Translations under genes and position numbers: made by a program
Virus record (IMG/VR): IMGVR_UViG_3300035665_000079
Span: 1-42,999 of that record
Length of the DNA stretch: 42,999 nt
Origin: a virus
Direction: 5' to 3' (one strand)
Notes under the pieces: model-generated
Told to the model about the DNA's origin: nothing
Databases searched by the model: none
What the model saw: only the letters and a program-made list of their open reading frames with translations
In this document: in pieces, positions 35,201 to 41,387 of the stretch
Layout of the letters: the number at the start of each line of letters is the position of its first letter
How positions within the stretch are numbered: position 1 is the stretch's first letter

Positions 35201-38019
35201 GTATTAATTCCAACGATAGCGGTTTTAATATCTTTGTAGTCTTGTGGTGGATATTGTTGTGAAGGAATTAATACTTTTTTATTTCTATAATTACTGCCAG
35301 GATTAGTAACAACAATTTTATCAATTACATTTCTCACAGTGCTGGATACTAGTTGATGACTTCCAGATCCTACACGAGTTAAATTGATAGTGTTAATTCC
35401 TGCTAAAGCATCTGATTTTCTTGTTGTGAGTGAAAGATCTGTCTCTGTTTTGACAATTACATAATATTTTGAATTATTAATTAAAAATTCTGTTGTATTA
35501 TTATTGCCTGTAGTACCAATTCCAATAGCAGTATTGCCTAATGTTTTATAAACAACTTCTTCACCATTAGAAAATTTGTGATATGTACCAAAACCAATAA
35601 TATCCGTGCTAGTATTGACTCCTGCGATTGAATTAAATTTGATTGAATTTAATACAGATCTCAGTCTAGCCTCAGCAGTTGCTCCAGAACCATTTCCACC
35701 TAAAATTGTAACAACTGGTGCTGTTTTATAATCATATCCTGGATTTGTAACAATTACATTAGTTAATGAACCAGAAACATGGGCAACACCAGTAGCTCCA
35801 AAACCTACAGAATCTGATATTAGTAATTGCGGTGGATTGATAACATCATAATTTCTTCCCGAATTTAAAACATCAACTGATTCAATTTGACCATAATACG
35901 CAGTATCTGAAAATTTGTTGGATATAATTTCTACACCATTAACCAAAATACCAATAGGACCTGTTTTTACTACTTCTTCAGGATTTTTATTCTTGGGTGT
36001 TATAGGTATCCTTTTTAAAATATTTTGATTGCCTAAAAGTTTTTTGCTTTGAGATGCCTCACAAATAGTGTAACCATTAACTCCATTTCCATTAATTAAT
36101 TGAATATAATCATTAATGAAAATTCTCGACTGGCTAAAAGCTAATTTTATATTATTATTATCTATTTTTTTAACAAAAAATATACCAGTATTGATTCCTG
36201 ATATTGAGTTACCGTTTGAATCAAAAACTACCTTATCACCAGAATAATACCCATGATTAATAATATTAATAACATCAGTAGTTCCAGTTCCAACACTAAA
36301 ATATTTTAATTTTGATAGTGCTGGTATTCCAGCAGTAATATCATATGATGGCAATCCAGAAGATGTAACATAAAGATTTTTCTTTTCTCTGTCAATATAA
36401 GTATTTTGAATATCTGATACTAAAGAAGTTACTTCATCAAATGATGTACCAACTCCAGAAGAATACTTAATATTTCTTCTGGCAACATATGATGATGTTT
36501 GTGATAATGAACCAGAAAAACTAAACGTAAATGAATCCGATGTATTCGTTTGAATTACAGTACCATCAATCTCTTGTAAACTTTGAGTATCAATTAAAGT
36601 TACACTATCATTAATTCTAAAGCCATGAGCTTGCTTTGTATTGATAGTAGATGGTGACGATGGCGATACAACACCAAATTGTCTTGGTTGAACTTCTACT
36701 TCATAAACTAAATTATATAACCAATGATCAAATTTACCATTATACGTGTTAGGAATAACTTCTTCACCTAAAGTTTTTACCTTAATTTCATCACCAACTG
36801 ACAAATACTTAGTGTTTTCTGCTAAGGTTACGTTTTTATCGAGTTGCGCTGTTACACGCATGATAACAGGAAGAGTTTCATCACCATTTTCATAAGAATA
36901 AATGAAACTATTTTGAGCAATGTCAGAATATAAAGCCAAGCTAGTAGTTAACCCGACACAGTTGAAGAATTGTGTGCTAGACTTTGTTGTATAAGTTACA
37001 ATCCCGCTGTTAATATACAATTCACCAGATTCTGCAAAACCAATTGTAGAATCTACCGTAATTGTGCTAGAATTGGAAGCAGTATCAACAGTACATTTTG
37101 TATTTGGGCAAACTGCAAACTCACCAACTGTAGAGTCTAAACTTAATTTAATCTGATAAAATCCACTACCAGCAATATTAATAAGTTGAGAATCATACAC
37201 ATAGCTTGATGCTTGTGGTGAATCTTGGAATATTCCTTGTCCTCTAATATTTTCTACATTACCACTAATTCTTTGAACAATAAGATTTTTAGTAACTAGC
37301 CATTCTGCATTAGAAGGTTTAATTAAATAATCTTGTGGTTTAATAATATCAGCTTTTGTTTCACCGTATAAAACTTTAAAAAGAATTTTAATAGATTCAT
37401 CTGTACCCTTTGATCTATAAAAATCTTTTGCAAAAGTTAAAAATTTGCCCTTATTTAGCCCATCGGCTAATTCTCTATCTTCAAATCCTGGTAAAAACTG
37501 TGCTCTTAGCTTCTTCCAGAATTCTACAGAAAACAGATTACTTAAATTATAAACTGTATCAGTATTAATATGTGCTTCAGCAGCAGTTTCTGAAAATACA
37601 AGATATTCAGGATAATTTGTTTTGTGTAAAGACTCTACACCACTGAATCCACGAACACACCCATAAAAATTAGTTTCATCTTTACTAGTGTATGTAATAA
37701 TTTCTGTGCCAATTTTAAGCAAACCATATGACTGGGGCCATGCAGCCGTAGATTCAACGGCAATGGTTTCATCGTAAGTTTCAATATCAGCAGTTAAAGT
37801 TGTAGAACCATCAAGATATAGTGTTTCCTGGAAATTCTCAAAGTTTAAATATTGATCAATATTTTCACTTAAATCAATAGCGCCTCCTTGGCGATCCATT
37901 GAAATATAATATTGCTTTAAAAATTCTACAAACAGAGGATTTTCTTCGGCAATAAACTGTGGGAGTTGAGTCCCAATAATTTGGTTGGTCTTTATTCTTT
38001 GAATCTGCTTATCAATCAT
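26242..38019 (-). CDS. 7: Giant baseplate wedge protein in the gp7 position (3925 aa)
   Basis: 3925 aa, against 1032 for T4 gp7; lies between gp6 and gp8. The N-terminus (FIAEENPLFVEFLKQYY ... FAKDFYRSKGTDESIKILFKVLYG ... DYLIKPS, residues 20-230) is the conserved head of the large baseplate proteins of cyanophages. Modules seen: an E-I-I-T-Y-T module with RGFSG (70-145; other copies near 310 and 2760); adhesin-like TGDxVxY...YFVIKxDxxxIKLA units near 595, 815, 950, 1730, 1890 and 2640; a YHYH-like domain 1248-1341; GGSGY-P repeats near 740, 1110-1180, 2190, 2970-3050, 3380 and 3727; two DDIS-FNG...FIND-QQPG-DY units near 2875 and 3130; and a seven-bladed Asp-box propeller 3416-3703. The C-terminus (YSWGKLYNF, VITRINALKE) is also cyanophage-typical. 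The gp7 name is by position, not by similarity to T4 gp7. Confidence 0.85.
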   Translation of the reverse strand: MIDKQIQRIKTNQIIGTQLPQFIAEENPLFVEFLKQYYISMDRQGGAIDLSENIDQYLNFENFQETLYLDGSTTLTADIETYDETIAVESTAAWPQSYGLLKIGTEIITYTSKDETNFYGCVRGFSGVESLHKTNYPEYLVFSETAAEAHINTDTVYNLSNLFSVEFWKKLRAQFLPGFEDRELADGLNKGKFLTFAKDFYRSKGTDESIKILFKVLYGETKADIIKPQDYLIKPSNAEWLVTKNLIVQRISGNVENIRGQGIFQDSPQASSYVYDSQLINIAGSGFYQIKLSLDSTVGEFAVCPNTKCTVDTASNSSTITVDSTIGFAESGELYINSGIVTYTTKSSTQFFNCVGLTTSLALYSDIAQNSFIYSYENGDETLPVIMRVTAQLDKNVTLAENTKYLSVGDEIKVKTLGEEVIPNTYNGKFDHWLYNLVYEVEVQPRQFGVVSPSSPSTINTKQAHGFRINDSVTLIDTQSLQEIDGTVIQTNTSDSFTFSFSGSLSQTSSYVARRNIKYSSGVGTSFDEVTSLVSDIQNTYIDREKKNLYVTSSGLPSYDITAGIPALSKLKYFSVGTGTTDVINIINHGYYSGDKVVFDSNGNSISGINTGIFFVKKIDNNNIKLAFSQSRIFINDYIQLINGNGVNGYTICEASQSKKLLGNQNILKRIPITPKNKNPEEVVKTGPIGILVNGVEIISNKFSDTAYYGQIESVDVLNSGRNYDVINPPQLLISDSVGFGATGVAHVSGSLTNVIVTNPGYDYKTAPVVTILGGNGSGATAEARLRSVLNSIKFNSIAGVNTSTDIIGFGTYHKFSNGEEVVYKTLGNTAIGIGTTGNNNTTEFLINNSKYYVIVKTETDLSLTTRKSDALAGINTINLTRVGSGSHQLVSSTVRNVIDKIVVTNPGSNYRNKKVLIPSQQYPPQDYKDIKTAIVGINTLDNYIFAKNHGFESGDVIEYFSSSVNISGLSSAIQYQAIKIDSDKFRLASAGIGTTFTSENYKTNNYVRLDNFGSGTHTFKYPDITIYVAGLPNNSNVSGISTTQSSNINTTQATAVPVVTGFVDGIFVSEGGISYGSEDILNFDRKPTCTASSGSGAVIAPIINNGGIDEVYVLNGGSGYVSTPSITISGDGKYAKLFPRIENGVLVSVDVIDSGSGYNSNNTELTVVTSGSGCILSPNIQRWTVNTYKKHEAQLTNPNNTDDLIIVEPFNKNNNFNQAVSVTAPRSLRYLLNDNINSSLVEVGINTTHSPIIGWAYDGNPIYGPYGSKNPKSISNLTEIESSYILVSKSNRPNFPAGFFVEDYEYSGDGDLDEYNGRYCITPEFPTGTYAYFATRNNFPYILNNFRSDVDKFNYDFSKLQNYLEILETDILRNTTPYKLTTPETNYFAAPQVKSEREKSEVVAVYAAGISSVRVLLSGDGYRVGDNIVFNNTDSFGRGADAEVSEILGKTINSVSYASTTFSGVEFIYNNDLVTGITSIPHKLSDGDVVNVSGISTYAFKSFEGTYRVGVSSITTILEVGIGTTGVTGMTTDVSLLEKSFTGRIKINDIIGINSERFLILDANRNTGAYKVLRQYNSTLGTAHTTGREVSLDQRYFTYNVSGFTTNAPLRENKTEYFDPQTSVGVGTTTTRTLVGYGISAIYVGVQTGQGSYTRINFAANPFKVGDYVQVSGGSLSITEAAVVSASSTSILLNHNSTSVVGVATTGIVRLRKLYNIDARNIFLPGHGYENGQKLKYTFIAGAGLTCSSNSSLTPTITLQNNQIVYAVKVDNDNIGIVTTLAGIGSTSTRLYFTGISTFRGNVHGFTALKNDLIGSITRNRAQIITNVNHGLQINDQIELDLVANKSESVILKYNDTNAKLVVNPVSFGSTQVGVGSTLSYINIPAHKLNTGDKVIYEASTPITSLVNQREYFVIKLDDNNIKLAESYHNATRTNYIELPLNSSGSATQTLSPINPKLNFIRNSTVGFAISDASLQNLKVVFYDSEDFTNPNYEQNVIRAGSPGDGSANTKVTLIIDDTIPDTIYYRAIPVGISSINNNALGLTVDKDNPNAGKITIRNSAYKGAFDIVSVGNSTIFFNLNELPEANSYTPSGVTTTSYVTTSATATGGISDVKVNFAGVGYKFIPGISTITTDSGTGGLVRAYSDTIGKIKTISLSLPGYDYPTDKTISPKADTPIVLRIKNNNRLASVQVLSGGRNYTTPPKLKVIGNDTIILESKVTGNSVTSVTILNNSGGLTEIGPEIIPIFNSNGVAVIDGYSSGTDVTLLLKAPTNGFTSFPFQIGDNVFVEGIVGLGSTGTIGSGYNSEDYGYRNFTVTQRVTTLGSESITYSIAGIGTTAGTFDVTNSAGRVIKTSDLAIFDAIVEPTDFYSEEKVLVNQSSSKIGLNGWDRTRRILKISGRGINPSLGDIVSGAVSGSVGEIEEIITNDSNYSTNSTITLNAASTWLSDSGILNNSLQKIQDSDYYQNFSYSIKSTVPKSTWEEPVNSLVHSVGFKNFSDLVLNSKSLAGIARSDNLKVSIGSSEITTIVAIDNVASMYTRFGFDFGTEEATFLGVSKFVNFANNKLTDYSICNTNKVLKIDDISSQFTGIGSFGTTVGVTSFSLTSQGNALLKKTFDSTNLSVVSAGSSTLFIPGHDFSTGEELVYNPGPGGSFISIASTNRTVTGVTTTKLPTTVFAYKVNSNIIKLSGIKTDATTNNIFFTFAAFSGVGSTVGAGQTHRLATNFNVANTRAVITIDNIIQSPLYRKKVSTALASNIGAAATTITLTGITSIATNTLLQVDSEILQASVVGFGSTNVVTVSRGVFGTPQTTHTVGAAVTVLGGDYSINDGTIYFVAPPYGPVGVSTLQPGISTNSSFTGRIFYRLNYKENFIFDDISNDFNGSKKVFTLQQNNQDVTGIITGGNSNYGIVLINNINQQPTIDYTIAQRVSPGIGASITFTGTDVESIPRGGVIDRVVAGFGSGYQPLEQAFAVCSVSAGGTIQSVAITTSGSGYRSAPVVSIASTVGGSGGSITATVTNGVISGLTIANGGSGYSQASPPIITVGVPTAYANLNLVGGSGSGAKVNVQVGVGRSVILFDIINRGYGYKPNDVLTITGVPVVTGIGTSAFTLRVSDVITNEFSGWSFGLLDRLDDISQSFNGVRKTFRLTKTVITANPYSIDAGAGSGIDVANNLLIFINDILQQPGRDYIFTGGTQITFTEAPPSGSKFQILFYKGSDADVIDVDISETIKVGDFIKLNKNLPYPDQFNRIVEEITKRDQVQTNNYFDIGISTSPEIRRIIDWTKQTSDLVINNEVVSKARTNYVSRIKPTSRIIKNILASDSTIYIENAFPFFRQLDNYLQEDNEILIVDEVDVAAATGSATVSAASTVENVALTFAGYGYTTSAAPLVSVASTIPQIREIGKTWTVGIITSTGLSYKDLAYGKGLFVAVSDAGYISTSTNLISWSTYNEEPSNFTAIGFGSDKFAIVGDNAEAVVSSLGSQGSWFDSPVFYSRTYNGINFSYILVPSFTRDLKDVAYGNDVFIAVGTGGTSIVSAYGSSGIGTAWVVRSTPITNTLNSITYANNGFVAVGNGGRIVTTVDGYTWNEVPSSASVTTQNLMAVSYVNDKYIAVGMNGTIIYSYNADIWFTATSNTSVELYSIIHTDGVYVITGENGLVLNSIDGINWNKRLAAITTNINKIISYPSGIIGVGTGASYAYSAPEKNRAQFTSTVSAAGTISALTIVDGGFGYNPSAPVQVLISPPSAKYEIVSNVDAVGDFGVITGIGTSATGVSTTSPMLKFNFDCDDRLNVTKYGFIARSGISTGDYFIIKNSCVGNGVTSLDNGATLGIGSTFVDNVYRADGIINDGVSGIVTVFSNVQSISGIGSTSFANCAEYSWGKLYNFNTRTNPEEFKVNLSRGVTGVSTAPVITRINALKEEFT
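26910..27770 (-). other. Domain: seven-bladed Asp-box beta-propeller in the giant baseplate protein
   Basis: Seven successive units of about 40 residues with pattern L-x-x-(I/V)-x-Y-x-x-x-x-F-V-A-V-G-x-x-G-x-I-x-x-S-x-D-G-x-x-W. Clear units: KDLAYGKGLFVAVSDAG, TAIGFGSDKFAIVGDNA, KDVAYGNDVFIAVGTGG, NSITYANNGFVAVGNGG, MAVSYVNDKYIAVGMNG, YSIIHTDGVYVITGENG, NKIISYPSGIIGVGTGA. Asp-box turns TTVDGYTW and NSIDGINW are well preserved. Resembles sialidase- or Ycf48-type propellers, which often bind ligands or protein partners. Confidence 0.85.
33995..34275 (-). other. Domain: YHYH-like domain in the giant baseplate protein
   Basis: Contains SPIIGWAYDGNPIYGPYG and, about 70 residues later, TGTYAYFATRNNFPY. 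This is the signature pair of the YHYH domain family (G-x-A-x-D-G-x-P-I-Y-G-P-Y) found in secreted bacterial proteins and in cyanophage baseplate proteins. Function of the domain unknown. Confidence 0.75.
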
Positions 38020-38025
38020 TCTTCG

Positions 38026-39918
38026 TTATCTTGTGTAATTTCCGTTGACAAAACTTGAAGTGGTGGTAAATCTAGTTCCAGCTACATTATCACCAGAAGA
38101 CATAATATCTTTAATCATGGTAAATTTGCTAGATGAAACATCTAGATTTATGTATAAGTCTTTTAAACCGATAACATCGTTAGATTCAGGAATAGCCTGA
38201 ATTTCAACGATATTATTTGGCTTACTAGTTGATGTAATATTGACACTGTTTAATAAAATTTCACCTTTTTCATAATTAACAGTTCCAGCATTATTATTAA
38301 TGATAACAGGCTCGCCAACAGAATCCAAATAGAAGAAAAATATCTTACCAGATGTGGCTGTAATTGGTTGATCAGCAAGATATAACGTGTTAGGATTATT
38401 CAAAATCTTAAATCCACTCGATTTAATAGAATATCCAGAACTACGAACATGGAACTGATTGCCATAACAGATTTCATATTGTGCATTCGTGTTTAGAACA
38501 ACATTCAAATTCCTTCTTAATTTAATTTTAGTAATATTAGATGTAATTGCATTACTTGTACTATCAATTAAACTTACAACTTTACTATATTTTACTCTTC
38601 CGCCAAATTGATTAGTTTCTTTTGCAGCAGCATATTCAGTCAAAGATGCAACAACTTGACTTTGTAAATTATTAATGTCACTGACCATATTAGGATTATA
38701 GTACACACTTGAGTCTAACTCAACATAAAGATACTTGAGATCAATAATCTCTGGTACAATACCAGCAATGCTATACTTTTTAAGATCCCTTAAAATTTCT
38801 CTTTTTGAAAACAGAGATATGCTAGACCCACTCTTAGGTTTAATAACAATAAAAACTTTACCATATTGAGGTGGATCTAATTCTTCGCCGCCATATGCAG
38901 ATACTGATGCAGCATTTGGATAAATTGCAGGAATGATGGCTTCATAATCATTTGCTGATACTGCCCTATATTGTGAAGCATAAAGTCTTGGGGCATAATT
39001 CTTGATTGACTTAATTGATTCAATCTCTGCACCATCAGCAGCAGATTCTACTGTTGTGATACTGAGGTTTGTTTGAGGTATGAAAGTGTTAGTATTGTCA
39101 AGGATAACTCCATTAAAAGATAAATTAGTAACACCGTTAGCTTCTTTTCCATTGGTTACAATGTAAGTGGCTTCGATGAAATTATTATTATCAAGTTTCT
39201 TTCCGATAATACCATCACCAAAAACTAATTCATATTTCTCACCAGAAACTTCTTGAACGAGGTATTTCTTAGATACTGTTGTTAAACCTACAATATTATC
39301 AATCTTTTCATATTCTTCTGATACTTCATCTCCTTCAGATGGTCTTACCTTAACAACTAATGTTGAAAGATCGACACCTGGGTTAGGAAGAATAAACTTT
39401 TGATCTGGTTGTGAATTGTCAACTGTGAATGTAGATTTTACAAATGAACCTTCATAAATGCTGATATTTCTAAAATTAGCATAACCATCACTGACTGAAG
39501 TTGTAATGTCCTCAGGAACACAGAATGAGTAGTTTAAGTCGTTAGCAGTGCCTGTAGCAACGACACCAGCCTTTAGTGTAAGCGTCGGGGTGCTGCTTGA
39601 AATTCCAGTGGCAGGTACACCAGCCAAAACGGTAACAACAGCCCTGGCAGCCTTTTTAGACTGGGGTACATAACCAATATTTCTTGCAAGTGAGACAACA
39701 TTTTGTCTTAGAACTGCACTATCAAGAAAAACTTCATTAACAACTGCATTAGTATTGTATGCAGTAATATAAGTATTATACGCAAGGGTATCAATCAGAA
39801 TCGAAAGGTTTGATCCTTCAAAATCGTAATCAGTGAATTCACTGTTAGATCTGATATAATCCTTAATGGATGTTTTAATTTGATCGAAATCTAGATTCGT
39901 AAATTGAGTAAACGCCAT
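38026..39918 (-). CDS. 6: gp6 baseplate wedge protein
   Basis: 630 aa (T4: 660). It dimerises into the ring that encircles the baseplate hub and is the core of every wedge. Conserved N-terminus FTNLDFDQIKTSIKDYIRSNSEFTDYDFEGSNLSILIDTLAYNTY and NAVVNEVFLDSAVLRQNVVSLARNIGYVPQS is diagnostic. The J-like core contains YELVFGDGIIGKKLDNNNFIEATYIVTNG, RAVSANDYEAIIPAIYPN and YGKVFIVIKPK. The ATG overlaps the gp25 stop (TAATG), with AAGGG close upstream. Contractile-tail homologues are the J proteins of P2 and TssF/TssG. Confidence 0.97.
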   Translation of the reverse strand: MAFTQFTNLDFDQIKTSIKDYIRSNSEFTDYDFEGSNLSILIDTLAYNTYITAYNTNAVVNEVFLDSAVLRQNVVSLARNIGYVPQSKKAARAVVTVLAGVPATGISSSTPTLTLKAGVVATGTANDLNYSFCVPEDITTSVSDGYANFRNISIYEGSFVKSTFTVDNSQPDQKFILPNPGVDLSTLVVKVRPSEGDEVSEEYEKIDNIVGLTTVSKKYLVQEVSGEKYELVFGDGIIGKKLDNNNFIEATYIVTNGKEANGVTNLSFNGVILDNTNTFIPQTNLSITTVESAADGAEIESIKSIKNYAPRLYASQYRAVSANDYEAIIPAIYPNAASVSAYGGEELDPPQYGKVFIVIKPKSGSSISLFSKREILRDLKKYSIAGIVPEIIDLKYLYVELDSSVYYNPNMVSDINNLQSQVVASLTEYAAAKETNQFGGRVKYSKVVSLIDSTSNAITSNITKIKLRRNLNVVLNTNAQYEICYGNQFHVRSSGYSIKSSGFKILNNPNTLYLADQPITATSGKIFFFYLDSVGEPVIINNNAGTVNYEKGEILLNSVNITSTSKPNNIVEIQAIPESNDVIGLKDLYINLDVSSSKFTMIKDIMSSGDNVAGTRFTTTSSFVNGNYTR

Positions 39919-40319
39919 TATACCCTTGTTGGTTGTAGGATAAACGTGATATCCTGTACAGGAAGTGATAGTCCAATAATATCGTAAACCACACCAACTT
40001 CTAATTCATTACTATCAGTAGGAAAAGACACAGTAACATTTCTGAGTCTTATTCTTGGTTCATTATTGTTTAGAGTTGATGTAATCTCGTTTTCAAGTTG
40101 AATACGAAGTTCAGGTGTCTGTAGCTCAAAGTATGAGGACTCAACTTCCGTACCAATACGATTATTAAAGAACCTCTCACCAATCGAAGTCCTAACAAGA
40201 TTCATAACAGCGTTTTTAATTGCATTCTCATTTCTGAGTAGAACTAAATCTCTTGTAATAGGATGCTTTTTAAAGGATAAACTAATATCCCTAAAAGCCC
40301 TGGAGATGGTTACTGACAT
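39918..40319 (-). CDS. 25: gp25 baseplate wedge protein
   Basis: 133 aa (T4: 132). Member of the gpW/gp25 family: it links the sheath base to the inner wedge (gp6-gp53) and starts sheath assembly; homologous to TssE. Family blocks seen: AFRDISLSFKKHPITRDLVLLRNENAIKNAVMNLVRTSIGERFFN, then GTEVESSYFE and PRIRLRNVTVSFPTDSNELEV. The E-R-F/P-x-x-x-x-x-G core of the family is present as GERFFNNRIGTEV. A late box lies 22 nt upstream, and no Shine-Dalgarno is visible. Confidence 0.97.
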   Translation of the reverse strand: MSVTISRAFRDISLSFKKHPITRDLVLLRNENAIKNAVMNLVRTSIGERFFNNRIGTEVESSYFELQTPELRIQLENEITSTLNNNEPRIRLRNVTVSFPTDSNELEVGVVYDIIGLSLPVQDITFILQPTRV

Positions 40320-40340
40320 TGATATAGACAGACTTTTGAT

Positions 40341-40348
40341 TATTTATA
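40341..40348 (-). promoter_or_regulatory. Late promoter box for the gp25-gp6-gp7 unit
   Basis: The minus strand reads TATAAATA in the 31-nt gap between the 73-aa gene stop (40351-40353) and the gp25 ATG. Confidence 0.85.
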
Positions 40349-40350
40349 GC

Positions 40351-40572
40351 CTATTCTGCCCACCATTCTACAAAATCATCAAAACCACCAGATCCGCCAC
40401 ATTGACGGCTAAGTCTATCTTCGGGAATTGAGTATAATTCTTCTTTTTGCTTGATGGTTCTTGCCTTATTGAGCCATTTTTCGGATTCAACCTCAGTGAT
40501 GAGTGTCATTCCACTCTTAACGAAGTCTTCGCTCTTATCAACAGAGCCATCTAAGTGATTTGGGTGTCCCAT
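40351..40572 (-). CDS. Conserved small phage protein (73 aa), function unknown
   Basis: 73 aa, soluble. GMTLITEVESEKWLNKARTIKQKEELYSIPEDRLSRQCGGSGGFDDFVEWWAE: a helical middle, then a flexible CGGSGG linker before an acidic aromatic tail (DDFVEWWAE) that looks like a docking peptide. Strong ribosome site GGAGGTAAC before the ATG. Same strand and spacing as the structural unit that follows. No family that I can name. Confidence 0.78.
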   Translation of the reverse strand: MGHPNHLDGSVDKSEDFVKSGMTLITEVESEKWLNKARTIKQKEELYSIPEDRLSRQCGGSGGFDDFVEWWAE

Positions 40573-40613
40573 GTTACCTCCATAAAAGTCTTTTAGAACT
40601 TTTAGCGGGGTTT

Positions 40614-41072
40614 CTATCCCGAGTTTTTCACCATTTCATAGTCATCACCGAGGATTTCTTGCAAATATGCATCATCCCAGTGATCATAATACTCAGTTTG
40701 GGCTAATTTTTCTCTAAATATCTTTAATTTTTCATTTGGTTGAGCCAAAATGAGGTTATAAAGCCCATTATTGGTCTGAATACCACTAATATAGGTGCTA
40801 TAAGAGCCACAATCCTTGAAAAAATCCCAAGTCTTGTAGACTTTATTGTATATATCGACCCATTGATCGATGTCTTTTTCTGTTAGATCGTCTTCAACAA
40901 TAAAAATAACGACATCGAACCCATCAAGGGGCTCGATATCGTCAATACTACACTCTACAATCTTAAAATTTGCGGTGGAAGCAAAGGGACAGATCGCAAA
41001 ATTAGACAATTCAGGTCTAAGCTTAGAGACTTCTTTGATCCAGTTCCTTATATGCGCTTCCTTTTGATTCAT
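40614..41072 (-). CDS. Conserved phage protein (152 aa), function unknown
   Basis: 152 aa, acidic and soluble. Begins IRNWIKEVSKLRPELSNFAICPFAST: a W-x-x-x-(V/S) helix followed by a C-P-F-A motif, loosely like the start of DUF1415 proteins, though I cannot confirm kinship. Then GFDVVIFIVEDDLTEKDIDQWVDIYN (alpha/beta) and a C-terminal region rich in Tyr and Asp (YYDHWDDAYLQEILGDDYEM). Two Cys residues (CPFA and KDCGSY) could form a metal or redox site, which is inference. The start overlaps the stop of the 46-aa gene (ATGA). Confidence 0.78.
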   Translation of the reverse strand: MNQKEAHIRNWIKEVSKLRPELSNFAICPFASTANFKIVECSIDDIEPLDGFDVVIFIVEDDLTEKDIDQWVDIYNKVYKTWDFFKDCGSYSTYISGIQTNNGLYNLILAQPNEKLKIFREKLAQTEYYDHWDDAYLQEILGDDYEMVKNSG

Positions 41073-41209
41073 CCTTGTCCTCTATAACGCTTTCTAGCGC
41101 CGTTTCGTGAACTTGCTGCATACTTCGTATGCTTTCCAGCCCCCTGACGGGACTTCTTGGGCTTACTTTCAATAAGAACTTTATTGGTTAGTGATGGGCG
41201 CTTCGCCAT
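41069..41209 (-). CDS. Small basic protein, 46 aa, conserved-type cyanophage gene
   Basis: Found by direct reading: ATG at 41209 (MAKRPSLTNKVLIESKPKKS) to TGA at 41069, ending SSRNGARKRYRGQG. It has the best ribosome site of the region (AGGAG, 7-8 nt before ATG) and an ATGA overlap with the next gene, so it is very likely real despite its size. About a third of the residues are Lys or Arg and there is no hydrophobic core, so it is probably disordered and nucleic-acid- or ribosome-binding. Overlaps the end of the 68-aa gene by 29 nt. I recall short basic proteins beginning MAKRPSL in other T4-like cyanophages. Confidence 0.85.
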   Translation of the reverse strand: MAKRPSLTNKVLIESKPKKSRQGAGKHTKYAASSRNGARKRYRGQG

Positions 41210-41387
41210 AAGTATCTCCTAATTTAAGTTTCACATGTACGTCTTTAGGATCTGGCTCTCCATTCTCATAGTAATCTTGAGCCAGATCGAGTAGCATATT
41301 GCCCATGTCTTCATAATGAAGATCATCGGCATGTAATTCATCTTTGATAAAAATCGCAAAGCGATCAGATGACTCGGGTTTTTTCAT
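41181..41387 (-). CDS. Small acidic protein (68 aa), function unknown
   Basis: 68 aa, acidic (many Asp/Glu: DELHADDLHYEDMGNMLLDLAQDYYENGEPDPKDV). Overlaps the glycosyltransferase C-terminus by 23 nt and the 46-aa gene by 29 nt, so three genes are chained by overlaps. The ribosome site is poor (AGGA too near the ATG), which suggests translational coupling to the upstream gene. No domain recognised. Confidence 0.68.
   Translation of the reverse strand: MKKPESSDRFAIFIKDELHADDLHYEDMGNMLLDLAQDYYENGEPDPKDVHVKLKLGDTYGEAPITNQ

Noticed and set aside
26242-38019. CRISPR array or DNA-level tandem repeats in the repeat-rich giant gene
   Set aside because: The repetition is at protein level with diverged codons and irregular spacing; no identical direct repeats with regular spacers were seen.
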